Assembly: GCF_000687165.1 (NCBI RefSeq)
Contig: NZ_JMKU01000013.1
Span: 115,968 to 179,967, forward strand
Length of the DNA: 64,000 nucleotides
DNA from: Paracidovorax oryzae ATCC 19882
GTDB taxonomy: Bacteria > Pseudomonadota > Gammaproteobacteria > Burkholderiales > Burkholderiaceae_C
Direction of reading: 5' to 3'
Below, piece after piece: positions 35,341-45,791 of the stretch. The notes under the pieces were generated by a model that was not told the origin of the DNA, did no database searches, and was given only the letters and a program-made list of their open reading frames with translations. A program made the position numbers and the translations under genes. Numbering within the stretch: position 1 is the stretch's first letter; each line of letters opens with the position of its first letter.

Positions 35341-36298
35341 TGGTAATGCCGAGCTCCTTGATGATCCTGCCGTAGCGTTGCGCATCGGCCTTGAGAATCC
35401 TGTCGAACTCCTGCGGCGATTTGCTCACCACTTCGACGCCGATGGAGTCCATGCGCTGGCGCACCGCGGGCACCTGGAGGGCCGCGTTGGTGGCAGCGTT
35501 CAGGCGCTGCACCAGATCAGCGGGCATGTCCCGGGGGCCGAACAGTCCGTACCAGACACCCAATTCATAGCCGGGCACGGTCTCGGACACCGCGGGCACA
35601 TCCTTCAGCAGTGTGGAGCGCTGCGCTTCCGTCACGGCCAGCAGGCGCAGCTTGCCGGCCTTCACATGCGGCAGGGTCTGCGTGCCGGCGGAGAAGAGCA
35701 CCTGCGTCTGGTCGGCGACGGTATCCACCACGGCCGGGGCGCCGCCACGGTAGGGCACGTGCGTCATCTGAATCCCGGTGGCCTTCTCGAACAGCACGGC
35801 GCTCAGGTGGTTGGTCGAACCCGGGCCGGCCGATGCGTAGTTGAGCTTGCCGGGGTTGGCCTTGGCGTAGGCAATGAGCTCCTTGACGGTCTTGGCCGGC
35901 ACCGACGGATTCACCACCAGCGTATTCACCACGTTCGCCATCAGGGCGATGGGCGTGAAATCCTCCACGCCCCTGAAAGGCATGTCGGGCATGAGCGCGG
36001 GGTTCATGGCATGGGTGCTCATGGAACCCACCAGCAGCGTGTATCCGTCCGGCCTTGCCTTGGCGACGAAGTTCGAGCCGATGTTGCCGGAGGCGCCCGC
36101 GCGGTTGTCCACGATGACCGGCTTGCCCAGCGTCTTGCCGAGCTGTTCGGCCAGCGACCGCGCCAGGATGTCGGTGGAGCCGCCGGGAGCCCAGGGCACG
36201 ATGAGGGTGACGGGCTTGTCCGGGTAGTCGGCGTGGGCCAGCGAGGCCAGGCCGAGGAGCGACAGGACAGCCAGGCTGCGGCGGATGCGGGAGAACAT
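35333..36298 (-). CDS. Tripartite tricarboxylate transporter receptor (Bug family)
   Basis: A 321-residue periplasmic binding protein with a signal peptide ending near ASLAHA-DYPDK. Family motifs are PVTLIVPWAPGGSTDILAR, IVDNRAGASGNIGSNFVAKA, PDGYTLLVG, and the segment NPGKLNYASAGPGSTNHL. The start with AAGGAG upstream is ATG 36296-36298. No TctB/TctA permease genes are nearby, as is usual for the many solitary Bug proteins in beta-proteobacteria. With the gamma-glutamyltransferase gene upstream it may bind a glutamyl compound or its product. Confidence 0.9.
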   Translation of the reverse strand: MFSRIRRSLAVLSLLGLASLAHADYPDKPVTLIVPWAPGGSTDILARSLAEQLGKTLGKPVIVDNRAGASGNIGSNFVAKARPDGYTLLVGSMSTHAMNPALMPDMPFRGVEDFTPIALMANVVNTLVVNPSVPAKTVKELIAYAKANPGKLNYASAGPGSTNHLSAVLFEKATGIQMTHVPYRGGAPAVVDTVADQTQVLFSAGTQTLPHVKAGKLRLLAVTEAQRSTLLKDVPAVSETVPGYELGVWYGLFGPRDMPADLVQRLNAATNAALQVPAVRQRMDSIGVEVVSKSPQEFDRILKADAQRYGRIIKELGITNE

Positions 36299-36375
36299 GG
36301 CGAAGACTCCTTGGAGGGAAGGAAAAGGAACTGCGGAAAAGAGGCGGAGGAAGCAGAAACGGGGGCGGCGCCGCA

Positions 36376-38220
36376 TCAGCGGCCCACGGCGTATCCCTGC
36401 ATGCCGCGCGGATTGGCGGCAGCGCGCAGCACCAGGCGGCCTTCCCGGTCGCGCTCGCGGGTGCAGGCGGACATGCGGCTTTCAGACCAGGGCGCCCCCA
36501 CCTTCACGGTGTGGCCCATGGCGCGCAGCGCGTCGATCTGCACGGGGTCGAAGCGCGACTCCAGGGTGAGCTGGTTGAGCGTGGTGCTTCGCGGCCAGAA
36601 CGACGCGGGGAAATGGTCGATGTGCCAGGCCGGCGCATCGATGGCCTCCTGCAGATTCAGGCCATGCACCGCATGGCGCAGGAAGAATGCCGGGGACCAC
36701 TGGTCCTGCTGGTCGCCGCCTGGCGTGCCGAACACCATGTAGGGCTCGCCGTCGCGCAGCGCGAGCGACGGCGAGAGCGTGGTGCACGGCGCCACGCCGG
36801 GCGTCACCGTGTTGGGCAGGCCTTCGTCCAGCCAGGTCATCTGCAGCCGCGTGGTCAGCGCGAAGCCCAGGGCGGGAATGACCGGGCTGGACGACAGCCA
36901 GCCTCCCGAAGGCGTGGCCGCGACCATGTTGCCGTGGCGGTCGATCACGTCGATGTGGCAGGTGTCCCCCACGAAGACCTCGCGATCCAGCCATTCGCTC
37001 ACCGGGGGCAGCGCAGCGAAGGTGGGCTCGCCGATACCGAAGCGGGTGTCCGCCTTCAGCAGGGTGCGGCGTGCCACGTCCAGGTCCGGCATCACCGGCT
37101 GCCGTCCCCCCGGCGCGCCGGCGCGCAGCCGGGTGCTGGCGCCATCGCCGATCTCCTCCCAGCGCGCGCGCAGGTAGGCGCCGGACAGCAGCGCCATCTG
37201 CGCATCGCGCTGCGCGCCCGGAGCGGCGCCATACCAGGCCAGGCGGTCGGCCATGGCCAGCTTGGCCGCCTCGGCGATGCGGTGCACGAAGCCTGCGGAA
37301 TCCACGGGGTGCTGCTCCAGCCCCGCATGGCGCAGCATGCCCATCTGCTGCAGGAACGCCGGGCCCTGGCTCCAGAAACCGCACTTGGCCAGCGTGTAGC
37401 GGCCGAAGTCCAGGGTCAGCGGCGCCTCGATGGAGGGCGACCAGTTCGCCAGGTCGTCGTAGCGCAGCAGGCCGCCATGGCATTCGCCGGTGGTGTCGCG
37501 CACTTTCCCGGTGCGGTAGAAGTGATCGATGTCGCGCGCCACGAAACCTTCGTACCAGCAGCGGATGGCCGCATCGATTTCCCGGGTGCGCTGCCCGCCG
37601 CCCTCACGCTGCGCTGTCTCGACGATGCGCGTATAGGTATCGGCGAGCCGGGGAAGCCGGAACAGCGCACCCGGTTGCGGCACCCGGCCCTCGGGCAGCC
37701 AGACCTCGGCCGAGCTGGGCCAGTGCGCACGGAACAGCTCCTGCACCGCGACGATGGCCTGCACGGTGCGCGCCAGCAGCGGAAAGCCGTCACGGGCATA
37801 TCCGATGGCCGGGGCCAGCACATCCGCCAATGACCAGGTGCCGTGGTCGCGCAGCAGGGTCAGCCACGCGCCGAACGCTCCGGGAACAGTGGCTGGCAGT
37901 AGCCCGATGCCCGGGACCTGCTCCAGCCCCAGGCGGCGGAACGCCTGCGCCGTCGCTTCCGCCGGTGCGCTGCCCTGGCCGCAGATGGAGCGCATGGAGC
38001 GCTCGCGCTCACTCCAGTACAGGATCGGCACCTCGCCCCCCGGGCCGTTCAGGTGCGGCTCGACGACCTGCAGAACGAAGCCGCCGGCCACGGCCGCATC
38101 GAACGCGTTGCCTCCACGCTCGAGCACGCCCATGGCGGTCTGCGATGCCAGCCAGTGGGTGGAGGCGGCCACGCCGTGTGTGCCGGTGATCTCGGGGCGG
38201 GTCGTGAAGGAGTGGCTCAT
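36376..38220 (-). CDS. ggt: Gamma-glutamyltransferase family protein, apparently cytoplasmic
   Basis: A 614-residue Ntn-hydrolase of the GGT family. The N-terminal block is MGVLERGGNAFDAAVAGGF. The presumed autocleavage threonine is in FVGDTCHIDVIDRHGNMVAATPSGGW, where most members have D-T-T-H. The later GTPGGDQQDQWSPAFFL is also typical. No signal peptide precedes the first family residues, unlike classical periplasmic GGT. The start at 38218-38220 is preferred over a longer in-frame option lacking conservation. It begins an operon with a Bug receptor and a GAF protein, divergent from a LysR gene. Confidence 0.87.
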   Translation of the reverse strand: MSHSFTTRPEITGTHGVAASTHWLASQTAMGVLERGGNAFDAAVAGGFVLQVVEPHLNGPGGEVPILYWSERERSMRSICGQGSAPAEATAQAFRRLGLEQVPGIGLLPATVPGAFGAWLTLLRDHGTWSLADVLAPAIGYARDGFPLLARTVQAIVAVQELFRAHWPSSAEVWLPEGRVPQPGALFRLPRLADTYTRIVETAQREGGGQRTREIDAAIRCWYEGFVARDIDHFYRTGKVRDTTGECHGGLLRYDDLANWSPSIEAPLTLDFGRYTLAKCGFWSQGPAFLQQMGMLRHAGLEQHPVDSAGFVHRIAEAAKLAMADRLAWYGAAPGAQRDAQMALLSGAYLRARWEEIGDGASTRLRAGAPGGRQPVMPDLDVARRTLLKADTRFGIGEPTFAALPPVSEWLDREVFVGDTCHIDVIDRHGNMVAATPSGGWLSSSPVIPALGFALTTRLQMTWLDEGLPNTVTPGVAPCTTLSPSLALRDGEPYMVFGTPGGDQQDQWSPAFFLRHAVHGLNLQEAIDAPAWHIDHFPASFWPRSTTLNQLTLESRFDPVQIDALRAMGHTVKVGAPWSESRMSACTRERDREGRLVLRAAANPRGMQGYAVGR

Positions 38221-38279
38221 GCTCGGTACTGGTGCGTGTGGATGACGGTTCCAGTCTAGGAGCATCAAATAGACCAACT

Positions 38280-38309
38280 AACATGTATATCTATGGATGC
38301 ATGCATGTT
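38280..38309. promoter_or_regulatory. Inverted repeat in the divergent ggt/LysR region
   Basis: AACATG at 38280-38285 and CATGTT at 38304-38309 flank an 18-base AT-rich centre. It lies between the ggt start (38220) and the LysR start at 38315. It is a plausible LysR operator. It would be inside the coding region if the LysR gene started at 38297. Confidence 0.35.
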
Positions 38310-38314
38310 TCTCT

Positions 38315-39325
38315 ATGGCCGATACCGCACTTCCCCGGGATGAACTGGCCATCCGGCTGGAGAACCGGCTCAAGATGCGCCACTACGTGCTGCTGCTGGC
38401 CATCGACCGCCATCGCTCCATCAGCCGTGCCGCCGACGAGTTGCAGTTGAGCCAGCCCACCGTGACCCGCGCGCTGGCCGACATCGAAGACATCTTCATG
38501 GCCCCGCTGTTCGTTCGTACCCGGCGCGGGCTGGAGCCCACGCCGGCCGGGGAAGTGGTACTTGCCCGTGCCCGCTTCGCCGCCGCGGACAACCATGCCC
38601 TGCGGCGCGAACTGGAAGGCTTGCGCGCAGGGCACCAGGGGCGCCTGCGCCTGGGCGTGATTCCCTATGCGCCCGACGCCATCCTGGATGCCGCCTGGCA
38701 TCACCTGCTGGGCAAAAGGCCGCGGCTGTCGCTGCAGGCGCACGAGGACACCACGCTCAACCTGATTGCCGCGCTGCGCAACCGCACGCTGGACTGCGCC
38801 CTCTGCCGCTTCTCGCAGGACAGTTCGGCCGATGACCTGGAGCAGGAGCTGCTGTACCAGCAGACGGCCCATATCGTCGTGTCGCGGGACAGCGCGCACT
38901 CACTCAAGCGCCTGGCCTCGCCCGACGTCGGCCAGTTGTCGCAGATGGACTGGATTTTTCCGCCGTCGAATACGCCCATCCGCCACATGATCGACGCCAT
39001 GTTCGCCGCCGGCGGCCGGCGCGTGCCCGTGCCCGTGCTGGAGGCCTATGCCACCCGTACCATCGCCTCCGCCCTGGTGCGCCTGCCCCGCGGCGTGACG
39101 CTGCTGCCCCTGCACACGGCCGAGCTCGTGGCCGCCGATGGCCGCGCCGTCGTCATGCCCGAGCCGCTGCCCTGGCGCATGCCACCCATCAGCCTGGCCT
39201 GGCTGCGTGGCAATCCCAAGTCGCAGATGGCCTGCGAACTGGTGGCAGCGATTCGCGAGCGGTTGCGAGCGGACGAGGCTCAGCCAGAAGCCGGCAAGCC
39301 GGGCTTTTCCGGGGGAATGGTGTAG
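38315..39325 (+). CDS. LysR-family regulator divergent from the ggt operon
   Basis: A 336-residue LysR protein. The helix-turn-helix region is MRHYVLLLAIDRHRSISRAADELQ followed by LSQPTVTRALADIE, given here as adjacent blocks. The effector domain starts at about residue 105 (LRLGVIPYAPDAIL). The family often controls Bug-linked operons in Comamonadaceae. The ATG at 38315 is used because a longer start at 38297 falls inside an inverted repeat; neither has an obvious ribosome-binding site. Its 3' end overlaps the gene at 39280-39843 by 46 bases tail to tail. Confidence 0.87.
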   Translation: MADTALPRDELAIRLENRLKMRHYVLLLAIDRHRSISRAADELQLSQPTVTRALADIEDIFMAPLFVRTRRGLEPTPAGEVVLARARFAAADNHALRRELEGLRAGHQGRLRLGVIPYAPDAILDAAWHHLLGKRPRLSLQAHEDTTLNLIAALRNRTLDCALCRFSQDSSADDLEQELLYQQTAHIVVSRDSAHSLKRLASPDVGQLSQMDWIFPPSNTPIRHMIDAMFAAGGRRVPVPVLEAYATRTIASALVRLPRGVTLLPLHTAELVAADGRAVVMPEPLPWRMPPISLAWLRGNPKSQMACELVAAIRERLRADEAQPEAGKPGFSGGMV

Positions 39326-39843
39326 TCCGCCGGTTGGCAAAACGCGTTGCGCGCAGCATCCCACTGCACAGGGATGTTCGCGAAGTAGCCCGCTGGAATG
39401 TCGGTCTCCACCCAGTATTCATGCGCCCATCCGCTTTCCGTTCGAGCGCCGTGCACGGGCTTGCCCACGCCTTTGACGAAGCGGTCGTAGCCTGCCGGCA
39501 GACCGATCCGGACGACCTGGATGCCGACGCATTTCTGACCGAACCCGAACCCTGCGATGTAGTGGGTTTCACAGGCCAGTTCCGTGAGCGAGTCGGACCA
39601 CATCGCGCCGTGCCCTTCGAGTTTCTTGTAGTTGAATTCGGCGAAGTCGAACGTATTGGTGTATCGAGCGAGGACGAGCTGCCAGCTGGATGGCTGCTGC
39701 CCCAGGGACAGCAGGGGCAGCCGGCTCGATTCTGCGACCGCAGCTTGCGCAAGCCAGTGGCGCTTGAACCCTATGGCGGACAGGCTTGTGGGTGGGGGGT
39801 ACATGGGAGGCCCTGCTCGTATGACCCATCCATTCTCGGGCAT
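39280..39843 (-). CDS. Hypothetical protein
   Basis: A protein of up to 187 residues that I do not recognise. It contains FDFAEFNYKKLEGHGAMWSD, the segment LACETHYIAGFGFGQKCVG, and GWAHEYWVETDIPAGYF. Rich aromatic content and normal residue use suggest a real gene rather than a shadow frame. There is no signal peptide or membrane helix. A shorter start at 39804 (MYPPPTSL) is possible; neither has a clear ribosome-binding site. Confidence 0.55.
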   Translation of the reverse strand: MPENGWVIRAGPPMYPPPTSLSAIGFKRHWLAQAAVAESSRLPLLSLGQQPSSWQLVLARYTNTFDFAEFNYKKLEGHGAMWSDSLTELACETHYIAGFGFGQKCVGIQVVRIGLPAGYDRFVKGVGKPVHGARTESGWAHEYWVETDIPAGYFANIPVQWDAARNAFCQPADYTIPPEKPGLPASG

Positions 39844-39961
39844 CGCTCAGGCGGTCCGGTCCAGGATGCAAGCGCCGGTGGAAAAGGAAAGGTTCCGCAC
39901 CCCCGGCAGGCATTACGCGCGGGCCCGACAGCAGGACGCATGCTCGGGTTACATTGCCGGC

Positions 39962-42457
39962 ATGAACTCTTCCGCGCCCCATTTCCTGCCCGACGGCATG
40001 CCGGCGCACCCGCTGGTACGCGGGGGGAATTGGGCAGCATCCCCCCTGGGAGACCCCTGCGGATGGCCGCGGCCGCTGCGCGCGGCGGCCTCCCTGGTGC
40101 TGGATTCACTGGCCCCGACATGGCTCGCCTGGGGCCCGGGCCTGGGCATGGTGTACAACGCGCCGTACGTGGACCTGCTGGGCAACAAGCACCCCCGGGC
40201 CATGGGCGCCGCCCTGGATGCGGTGTGGGCCGAGGTCTGGCCCGACGTGGCCGACCTGGTGGCCAGGGCCCTGTCGGGCGAGGCGCTGCACCGCGAGGAC
40301 CTTCCGCTGGTCGTCAACCGCCGCGGCCACCCTGAGCCCGCCTGGTTCAGCTTCTCGTACACGCCCCTGCGCGACGACGACGGGCGCGTGCAGGGCGTGC
40401 TGTGCACGGTTGCGGAAACCACCGGCAAGATGCTCGCGCAACGCGCGCAGGCCGACAGCGAATCGCGCCTGCGGGCGCTGACGCTGGCGACGGCCAACGC
40501 GGTCTATCGCATGAACGCCGACTGGAGCCGGTTGCTGGAAGTCAACGGCCAGGGCTTCGTGGCCGACACCTCGGAACCCATGCGCTCCTGGGTGGAGCAA
40601 TACGTGCCGGTGGAGGACCAGCCCCGGGTGCGCGCAGCCATCGCACAGGCCATGGCGACGCGCAGCCTGCTGGAGCTGGAGCACCGCGTGTTCCGCGTGG
40701 ACGGCAGCATCGGCTGGACGCTGTCGCGCGCCATGCCGCTGCTCGATGCGCAGGGCGAGGTGGTGGAATGGTTCGGCACCGCCACCGACCTCACGGCCCG
40801 CAAGGCCGCGGAAGAGGCGCTGCGCGAGAGCGAACTGCAACTGCGCACGCTGTTCGAGACCATGGACGAGGGCTTCTGCGTGATCGAGTTCCTCGACGGC
40901 CCCCACGGCCCGCTGAGCGATTACGTGCACATCTCCGCCAACCCGGCCTATCTCGCCAATGCCGGCATTGCCGACGTGGTCGGCCAGCGCGTGCGCGACA
41001 TGGTGCCGGACGAAGCGGACGCCTGGGTGGAGATCTACCGCAAGGTGCTGGTCACGGGCGAGCCGGTGCGCTTCGAGCGCGAGTTGGTCAAGACCGGCCG
41101 CTACCTGGCGCTGTCCGCCTTCCGCGTGGAGCCGGCCGAACGCCGCCAGGTGGCCGTGCTGTTCCAGGACGTGACGCAGCGCCACCGCGCCGAGCGCGCG
41201 CTGCGCGACCTGAACGAGGCCCTGGAGCAGCGCGTGGCGCTGGAGGTGGCCGAGCGCCTCAGGACGGAAGAAGCCCTGCGCCAGGCGCAGAAGATGGAGG
41301 CGGTGGGCCAGCTCACCGGCGGCATCGCGCACGATTTCAACAACATGCTGGCGGTGGTGCTGGGGTCGCTGGAACTGCTGGACCGCCGCTTTGCCGCGGG
41401 CGAGCCACGCGCCAGGCGCCACATCGACGCAGCCCGTGGCGGTGCCCGGCGCGCTGCGCAGCTCACGCAGCGGTTGCTGGCCTTCTCGCGCCGGCAGCCG
41501 CTCAGCCCGGTGCCGCTGGACGCCAACCAGCTGGTCGCCGGCATGTCCGACATGCTGCGCCATGCGCTGGGCGGTGCGATCCGGCTCGAGACGGTGCTCG
41601 CCGGCGGGCTGTGGCGCATCCATGCCGACCGCAACCAGCTCGAGAGCGTGATCCTGAACCTCGCCGTCAACGGCCGCGACGCCATGGGCGCGCTGGCCGA
41701 CGGCGGGCGCCTGACCATCGAAACCGCCAATGCCCACCTGGACGAGCGCTACGCCGCGGAGCACCTGGGTGTGGCGCCGGGGCAGTACGTGCTGATCGCC
41801 GTGAGCGACACCGGCACGGGCATGCCGCCGGAGGTGATCGCCAAGGCCTTCGACCCGTTCTTCACCACCAAGGAGGTGGGCCGCGGCACGGGCCTGGGGC
41901 TGAGCCAGGTGTACGGCTTCATCAAGCAGTCCGACGGGCACGTGAAGATCTATTCCGAGGTCGGCGAAGGCACCACCGTCAAGGTGTACCTGCCCCGCCT
42001 GGTGAACGCCATCGAAGAAGAAGCCGGACCGGCCGCCCCGCCGCCGCTGCCCCTGGGGGATGCGCAGGAGGTGGTGCTGGTGGTGGAGGACGAGGCCGCC
42101 GTGCGGCAGTTCTCCGTGGAGGCACTGGGAGAACTCGGCTACCGCGTGCTGGAGGCCGACGGCGCCGCCGCGGCGCTGAAGCTGATCGACGCGCACCCGG
42201 AGATCGACCTGCTCTTCACCGACGTCGTCATGCCCGACGTGAACGGCCGCAAGCTGGCCGAGGAAGCGCTGCGCCGCCGCCCGGGGCTGAAAGTGCTGTT
42301 CACCACCGGCTATACGCGCAACGCCGTCGTGCACAACGGCGTGCTGGACGCGGGCGTGCACCTGCTCGGCAAGCCTTACACCCTGGAAGACCTGGCGCTG
42401 CGGGTGCGCGAGGCGCTGGATGCGCCCGATGCCGGCATCCAGCCCGGCAGCGGCTGA
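39962..42457 (+). CDS. PAS-containing hybrid sensor histidine kinase/response regulator
   Basis: An 831-residue soluble hybrid kinase. Three PAS-like modules cover about residues 30-160, 175-290 and 300-400. A short coiled linker (RALRDLNEALEQRVALEVAE) leads to the HisKA domain, with the phospho-accepting histidine in GGIAHDFNNMLAVV. The HATPase contains LNLAVNGRDAM, DTGTGMPPEVIAKAFDPFFT and GTGLGLSQVYGF. The C-terminal receiver (about 700-820) has VVEDEAAV, the phospho-accepting Asp in LLFTDVVMPD, and Lys in LLGKPYT. With no membrane segment it senses an internal cue. No partner regulator gene is adjacent. Confidence 0.92.
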   Translation: MNSSAPHFLPDGMPAHPLVRGGNWAASPLGDPCGWPRPLRAAASLVLDSLAPTWLAWGPGLGMVYNAPYVDLLGNKHPRAMGAALDAVWAEVWPDVADLVARALSGEALHREDLPLVVNRRGHPEPAWFSFSYTPLRDDDGRVQGVLCTVAETTGKMLAQRAQADSESRLRALTLATANAVYRMNADWSRLLEVNGQGFVADTSEPMRSWVEQYVPVEDQPRVRAAIAQAMATRSLLELEHRVFRVDGSIGWTLSRAMPLLDAQGEVVEWFGTATDLTARKAAEEALRESELQLRTLFETMDEGFCVIEFLDGPHGPLSDYVHISANPAYLANAGIADVVGQRVRDMVPDEADAWVEIYRKVLVTGEPVRFERELVKTGRYLALSAFRVEPAERRQVAVLFQDVTQRHRAERALRDLNEALEQRVALEVAERLRTEEALRQAQKMEAVGQLTGGIAHDFNNMLAVVLGSLELLDRRFAAGEPRARRHIDAARGGARRAAQLTQRLLAFSRRQPLSPVPLDANQLVAGMSDMLRHALGGAIRLETVLAGGLWRIHADRNQLESVILNLAVNGRDAMGALADGGRLTIETANAHLDERYAAEHLGVAPGQYVLIAVSDTGTGMPPEVIAKAFDPFFTTKEVGRGTGLGLSQVYGFIKQSDGHVKIYSEVGEGTTVKVYLPRLVNAIEEEAGPAAPPPLPLGDAQEVVLVVEDEAAVRQFSVEALGELGYRVLEADGAAAALKLIDAHPEIDLLFTDVVMPDVNGRKLAEEALRRRPGLKVLFTTGYTRNAVVHNGVLDAGVHLLGKPYTLEDLALRVREALDAPDAGIQPGSG

Positions 42458-43447
42458 TCAGAACCGCTCGTTCGGCCCCAGGTAGCGCCACTGCCCCACG
42501 GGCAGGTTGCCCAGCACCACGCGGCCGATGCGGATGCGCTTGAGGCCCACCACCTTCAGGCCCACCAGCTCGCACATGCGGCGGATCTGGCGCTTCTTGC
42601 CCTCCTGCAGCACGAAGCGCAGCTGCTCGGGGTTCTGCCACTCCACCTTCGCCGGCTTGAGCGCCTGGCCGTCCAGCGACAGGCCGTGGCAGAGGCGCGC
42701 CAGCTGCCCGGCCGGGAACACGGACTGCACGTCCGTCGCGACCTCGCCGTAGTGCACGCGCACGAGGTATTCCTTCTCCACCCCGGAGTCTTCGCCGATC
42801 AGGTGCCGCGCCACGCGGCCATCCTGCGTGAGCACGAGCAGCCCGACGGAATCGATGTCCAGCCGGCCGCAGGGCGCGAGCCCGCGCAGCTGCGGGGGCG
42901 AGAAGCGCTGGCGGCTCGGGTCCTCGCGCCAGTGGGTGCGCGGGTTGATGAGCGCCACGGCGGGCGTGTGGCCGTCCTCGGCCTGGCCGCTGACATAGCC
43001 CATGGGCTTGTGCAGCAGGATGGTGACCTGCCGCTCCTGCTGGCCGCGGGCGGCCGGGTCCACCTCGATGCGGTCCGCGGGCGACACCTGCAGCCCCATG
43101 GCGGCGACCTGGCCGTTCACGCGCACCCAGCCGCTGGCGATCCAGTCGTCCGCCTCGCGGCGCGAGCACAGGCCCAGCTCGGCCATGCGCTTGTTCAGGC
43201 GCGAGGTGCCGGAGGGCGCGCCGCCGCGGTGTGCCCCGGTGGGCGCAGCCGCGGGGGCGGGAGCGCGCGCGGGGCCGGGTCGCGGCGCCTCGCCTGCGCC
43301 GGCCTCCGGGGCGCGCAGGGTGAAGCGGCCCGCGGGCCGGGGACCGCCCGCGCGGGGCGGTGCGGGACGGGAAGCGGGATCGGGCTGGCTGGCGCGCGGG
43401 CCGCTGGGCGGGAGCGACAGGCGTCGGCGGGGGGCGGAATCGGACAT
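42458..43447 (-). CDS. rluF: 23S rRNA pseudouridine synthase, RluF/RsuA family
   Basis: A 329-residue protein. The first 80 residues are a disordered Pro/Arg/Ala-rich extension. An S4 RNA-binding domain follows ([20 protein letters not shown]), then the catalytic domain with the aspartate in [19 protein letters not shown]. Later blocks are [21 protein letters not shown] and [15 protein letters not shown]. The [20 protein letters not shown] end is typical of RluF. Its stop abuts that of the hybrid kinase gene. Confidence 0.9.
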   Translation of the reverse strand: MSDSAPRRRLSLPPSGPRASQPDPASRPAPPRAGGPRPAGRFTLRAPEAGAGEAPRPGPARAPAPAAAPTGAHRGGAPSGTSRLNKRMAELGLCSRREADDWIASGWVRVNGQVAAMGLQVSPADRIEVDPAARGQQERQVTILLHKPMGYVSGQAEDGHTPAVALINPRTHWREDPSRQRFSPPQLRGLAPCGRLDIDSVGLLVLTQDGRVARHLIGEDSGVEKEYLVRVHYGEVATDVQSVFPAGQLARLCHGLSLDGQALKPAKVEWQNPEQLRFVLQEGKKRQIRRMCELVGLKVVGLKRIRIGRVVLGNLPVGQWRYLGPNERF

Positions 43448-43451
43448 GGCG

Positions 43452-45791
43452 CTATTTTCGCGCGGCAGCGGCCGCGTGCCAGGCGAGGAAGTCGTCCGCG
43501 GGCATCGGCCGGCCGATGTGGTAGCCCTGCGCTTCGTCGCAGCGCAGCCCGCGCAGCTGCTCCAGGATCGCGGCGGATTCCACGCCCTCGGCCACGACGG
43601 AGAGCCCCAGGTTGTGCGCCAGGTCGATGGTGGAGCGCACGATCTGCGCATCGCCGGCATCCACCGCCATGCCCATGACGAAGGACTTGTCGATCTTCAG
43701 TTCGTCCACCGGCAGGCGCTTGAGGTAGGCCAGCGAGGAGTAGCCGGTGCCGAAGTCGTCGATGGACAGCTTGAAGCCCTGCGCGGACAGCCGGTTCAGC
43801 ATGGCCTCGGCCCGGCCGGGGTCGTCCATGATGGCGCTTTCGGTGATCTCCAGGCAGAAATCCCCTGACTCCACTCCGTGCCGCGCCATGAGCGTGCCCA
43901 GGCGGGTGCTCAGGTCCGTGTCCATGAGGTCGCGCGTGGACAGGTTCACCGAGATGCGCAGGCCCAGGCCCCGCACCTGCGGCCGCGCGAGGTAGCGCGC
44001 GGCCTGCTCGAAGATCCAGAGCGTGAGCTGCCGCACGAAGCCGGTCTGCTCGGCGAAGGGGATGAACTGCATGGGCGGCACGAGGCCGCGCACGGGATGC
44101 TGCCAGCGCACGAGCGCCTCGGCCCCGCAGCCGGCCTGGCTGTCCAGCCGGAGCTTGGGCTGCAGGAAAAGCCGCAGCTCGCCGGCTTCCACCGCATGGC
44201 GCAGCTCCGACAGCAGCGACAGCGCCGCCGCGCTGGAGGATTCCATCGAGGGGTCGTAGATCTGCGCGCCATGCAGGCGCCGCTTGGCCGCGTACATCGC
44301 GATTTCCGCATGGCTGAGCAGCGTGTCGGCGTCATCCGCCGGACCCGGCCAGCAGGCGATGCCGATGCCCGCGCTGAGGTCCACCATCTGGTCGTCGAAC
44401 ACCAGGGGCGACTCGAACGCCCGCGTGATGCGCTGCGCCGTATCGCGGGCCGATGCCTCGTCGGCGCCCGGCAGCAGCACGGCGAACTCGTTGCCCCCGA
44501 GTCGCGCCACGAGTTCCCGCTCCGTGCGCAGGTGGGCCGCGATGCGCGCCACCACCGCCTGCAGCAGCCGGTCGCCGAGCGCATAGCCCAGCACGTCGTT
44601 GACCTGCTGGAACCGGTCGAGGTCCAGGGTGATCACCGACAGCGGCTCCCCGGAGCGCCCTCCGTGCTCCATGGCCTCCATCAGCAGCCGGCGGAACCGC
44701 TCCCGGTTCGGCACGCCGGTGAGCCGGTCGGTGTCGGCCAGCTGGCGGATCTCGTCCTGTTGCGCAGCGATGCCCAGCCGCATGCGGTCGAAAGAGCGCG
44801 CCAGGCGGCCGATCTCGTCCGTGCGGTGCGTGTGCTCGATGGGCTCGGCATAGTTGCCGCGGGAGATGCGCTGCGTGGCCTCCGTCACCGCCCGCAGGGG
44901 AGCGGCCACCCGCCGCGCCATGAGCGCGAAGCCGACCGCGAACAGCGCCACGCCCGCGAGCGTGATGGCGCCCAGCAGCACCTGCAGGTGGCGGTAGGGC
45001 GCCAGCACGCCGTCCAGGGAGCGCATCAGCAGGACCAGCGTCTCGCCGTTCGCGCTCTCGAGGGGCACCCGGCGGATCAGCAGCGGGCCGCCATCCATCT
45101 GCACCTCGTCGTCCCCCGCCAGTCCGGCCAGCCGCTGCCGGTCGACTTCCGGCAGCGTGCTCACCGGCACGGACCGCTGGCCGTCGGGGCCGCGCACCAC
45201 GATGGCCACGTCGATCGACTGCAACTGGTGCATCTCGGCGGCCAGCGCCTGGCCGACCGGGAATCCCATCAGCACCCAGCCGATCACCAGGGGCGCCCGC
45301 ATGGGCACCATCACGAACTGGTAGGGCACGCCGGCCACGATCGCGATCTGGCTGCGGCCGGGCTGCCGCGTCAGCAGGGGCAGCACGCCGAGCAGCGTCG
45401 AGCGCGAGTCGCTGGAGGCATCCGCGGCGGAAGACACCACCAGCTGCATCTCGGTGTCCAGCAGGGCCGCGACCGCGGCCCCGATGCGTCCCCCGTGGTT
45501 GTAGAGCACCGACGCGATGGTCTCGGCATCGCCGGAATTGACGGCCGAGCGGAAGCCGTAGTCGGCCGCCAGCAGCGCCGAGGCCTGCTGGAGCCGCTCC
45601 GCGTTCTGGCCGATGAGGCGCCGCCAGACGCGCTCGTCCGCGTCCAGCCCCACGGCGATCTGCGCCCGCGCGTTGCGCTCGATGGACGCGCGCACCACCA
45701 GGAACCCGGCCGCCTGCACCAGCAGGAGCAGGAGCAGCGACACCCCGGCCAGCCGGAACATCAGGCTCTGGCCGAACGCGCGCCAGGTCAC
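43452..45791 (-). CDS. Membrane-bound GGDEF-EAL protein, probable c-di-GMP phosphodiesterase
   Basis: A 779-residue protein. A TM helix at about 11-33 is followed by a large periplasmic sensor region, a second TM at about 292-313, HAMP, a GGDEF domain and an EAL domain. The GGDEF motif is degenerate ([12 protein letters not shown]) and no RxxD I-site is seen, so cyclase activity is doubtful. The EAL domain looks complete: [43 protein letters not shown] and EGVES. The GTG start at 45791 overlaps the stop of the cupredoxin-like gene (GTGA), which implies coupled translation. Confidence 0.88.
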   Translation of the reverse strand: MTWRAFGQSLMFRLAGVSLLLLLLVQAAGFLVVRASIERNARAQIAVGLDADERVWRRLIGQNAERLQQASALLAADYGFRSAVNSGDAETIASVLYNHGGRIGAAVAALLDTEMQLVVSSAADASSDSRSTLLGVLPLLTRQPGRSQIAIVAGVPYQFVMVPMRAPLVIGWVLMGFPVGQALAAEMHQLQSIDVAIVVRGPDGQRSVPVSTLPEVDRQRLAGLAGDDEVQMDGGPLLIRRVPLESANGETLVLLMRSLDGVLAPYRHLQVLLGAITLAGVALFAVGFALMARRVAAPLRAVTEATQRISRGNYAEPIEHTHRTDEIGRLARSFDRMRLGIAAQQDEIRQLADTDRLTGVPNRERFRRLLMEAMEHGGRSGEPLSVITLDLDRFQQVNDVLGYALGDRLLQAVVARIAAHLRTERELVARLGGNEFAVLLPGADEASARDTAQRITRAFESPLVFDDQMVDLSAGIGIACWPGPADDADTLLSHAEIAMYAAKRRLHGAQIYDPSMESSSAAALSLLSELRHAVEAGELRLFLQPKLRLDSQAGCGAEALVRWQHPVRGLVPPMQFIPFAEQTGFVRQLTLWIFEQAARYLARPQVRGLGLRISVNLSTRDLMDTDLSTRLGTLMARHGVESGDFCLEITESAIMDDPGRAEAMLNRLSAQGFKLSIDDFGTGYSSLAYLKRLPVDELKIDKSFVMGMAVDAGDAQIVRSTIDLAHNLGLSVVAEGVESAAILEQLRGLRCDEAQGYHIGRPMPADDFLAWHAAAAARK

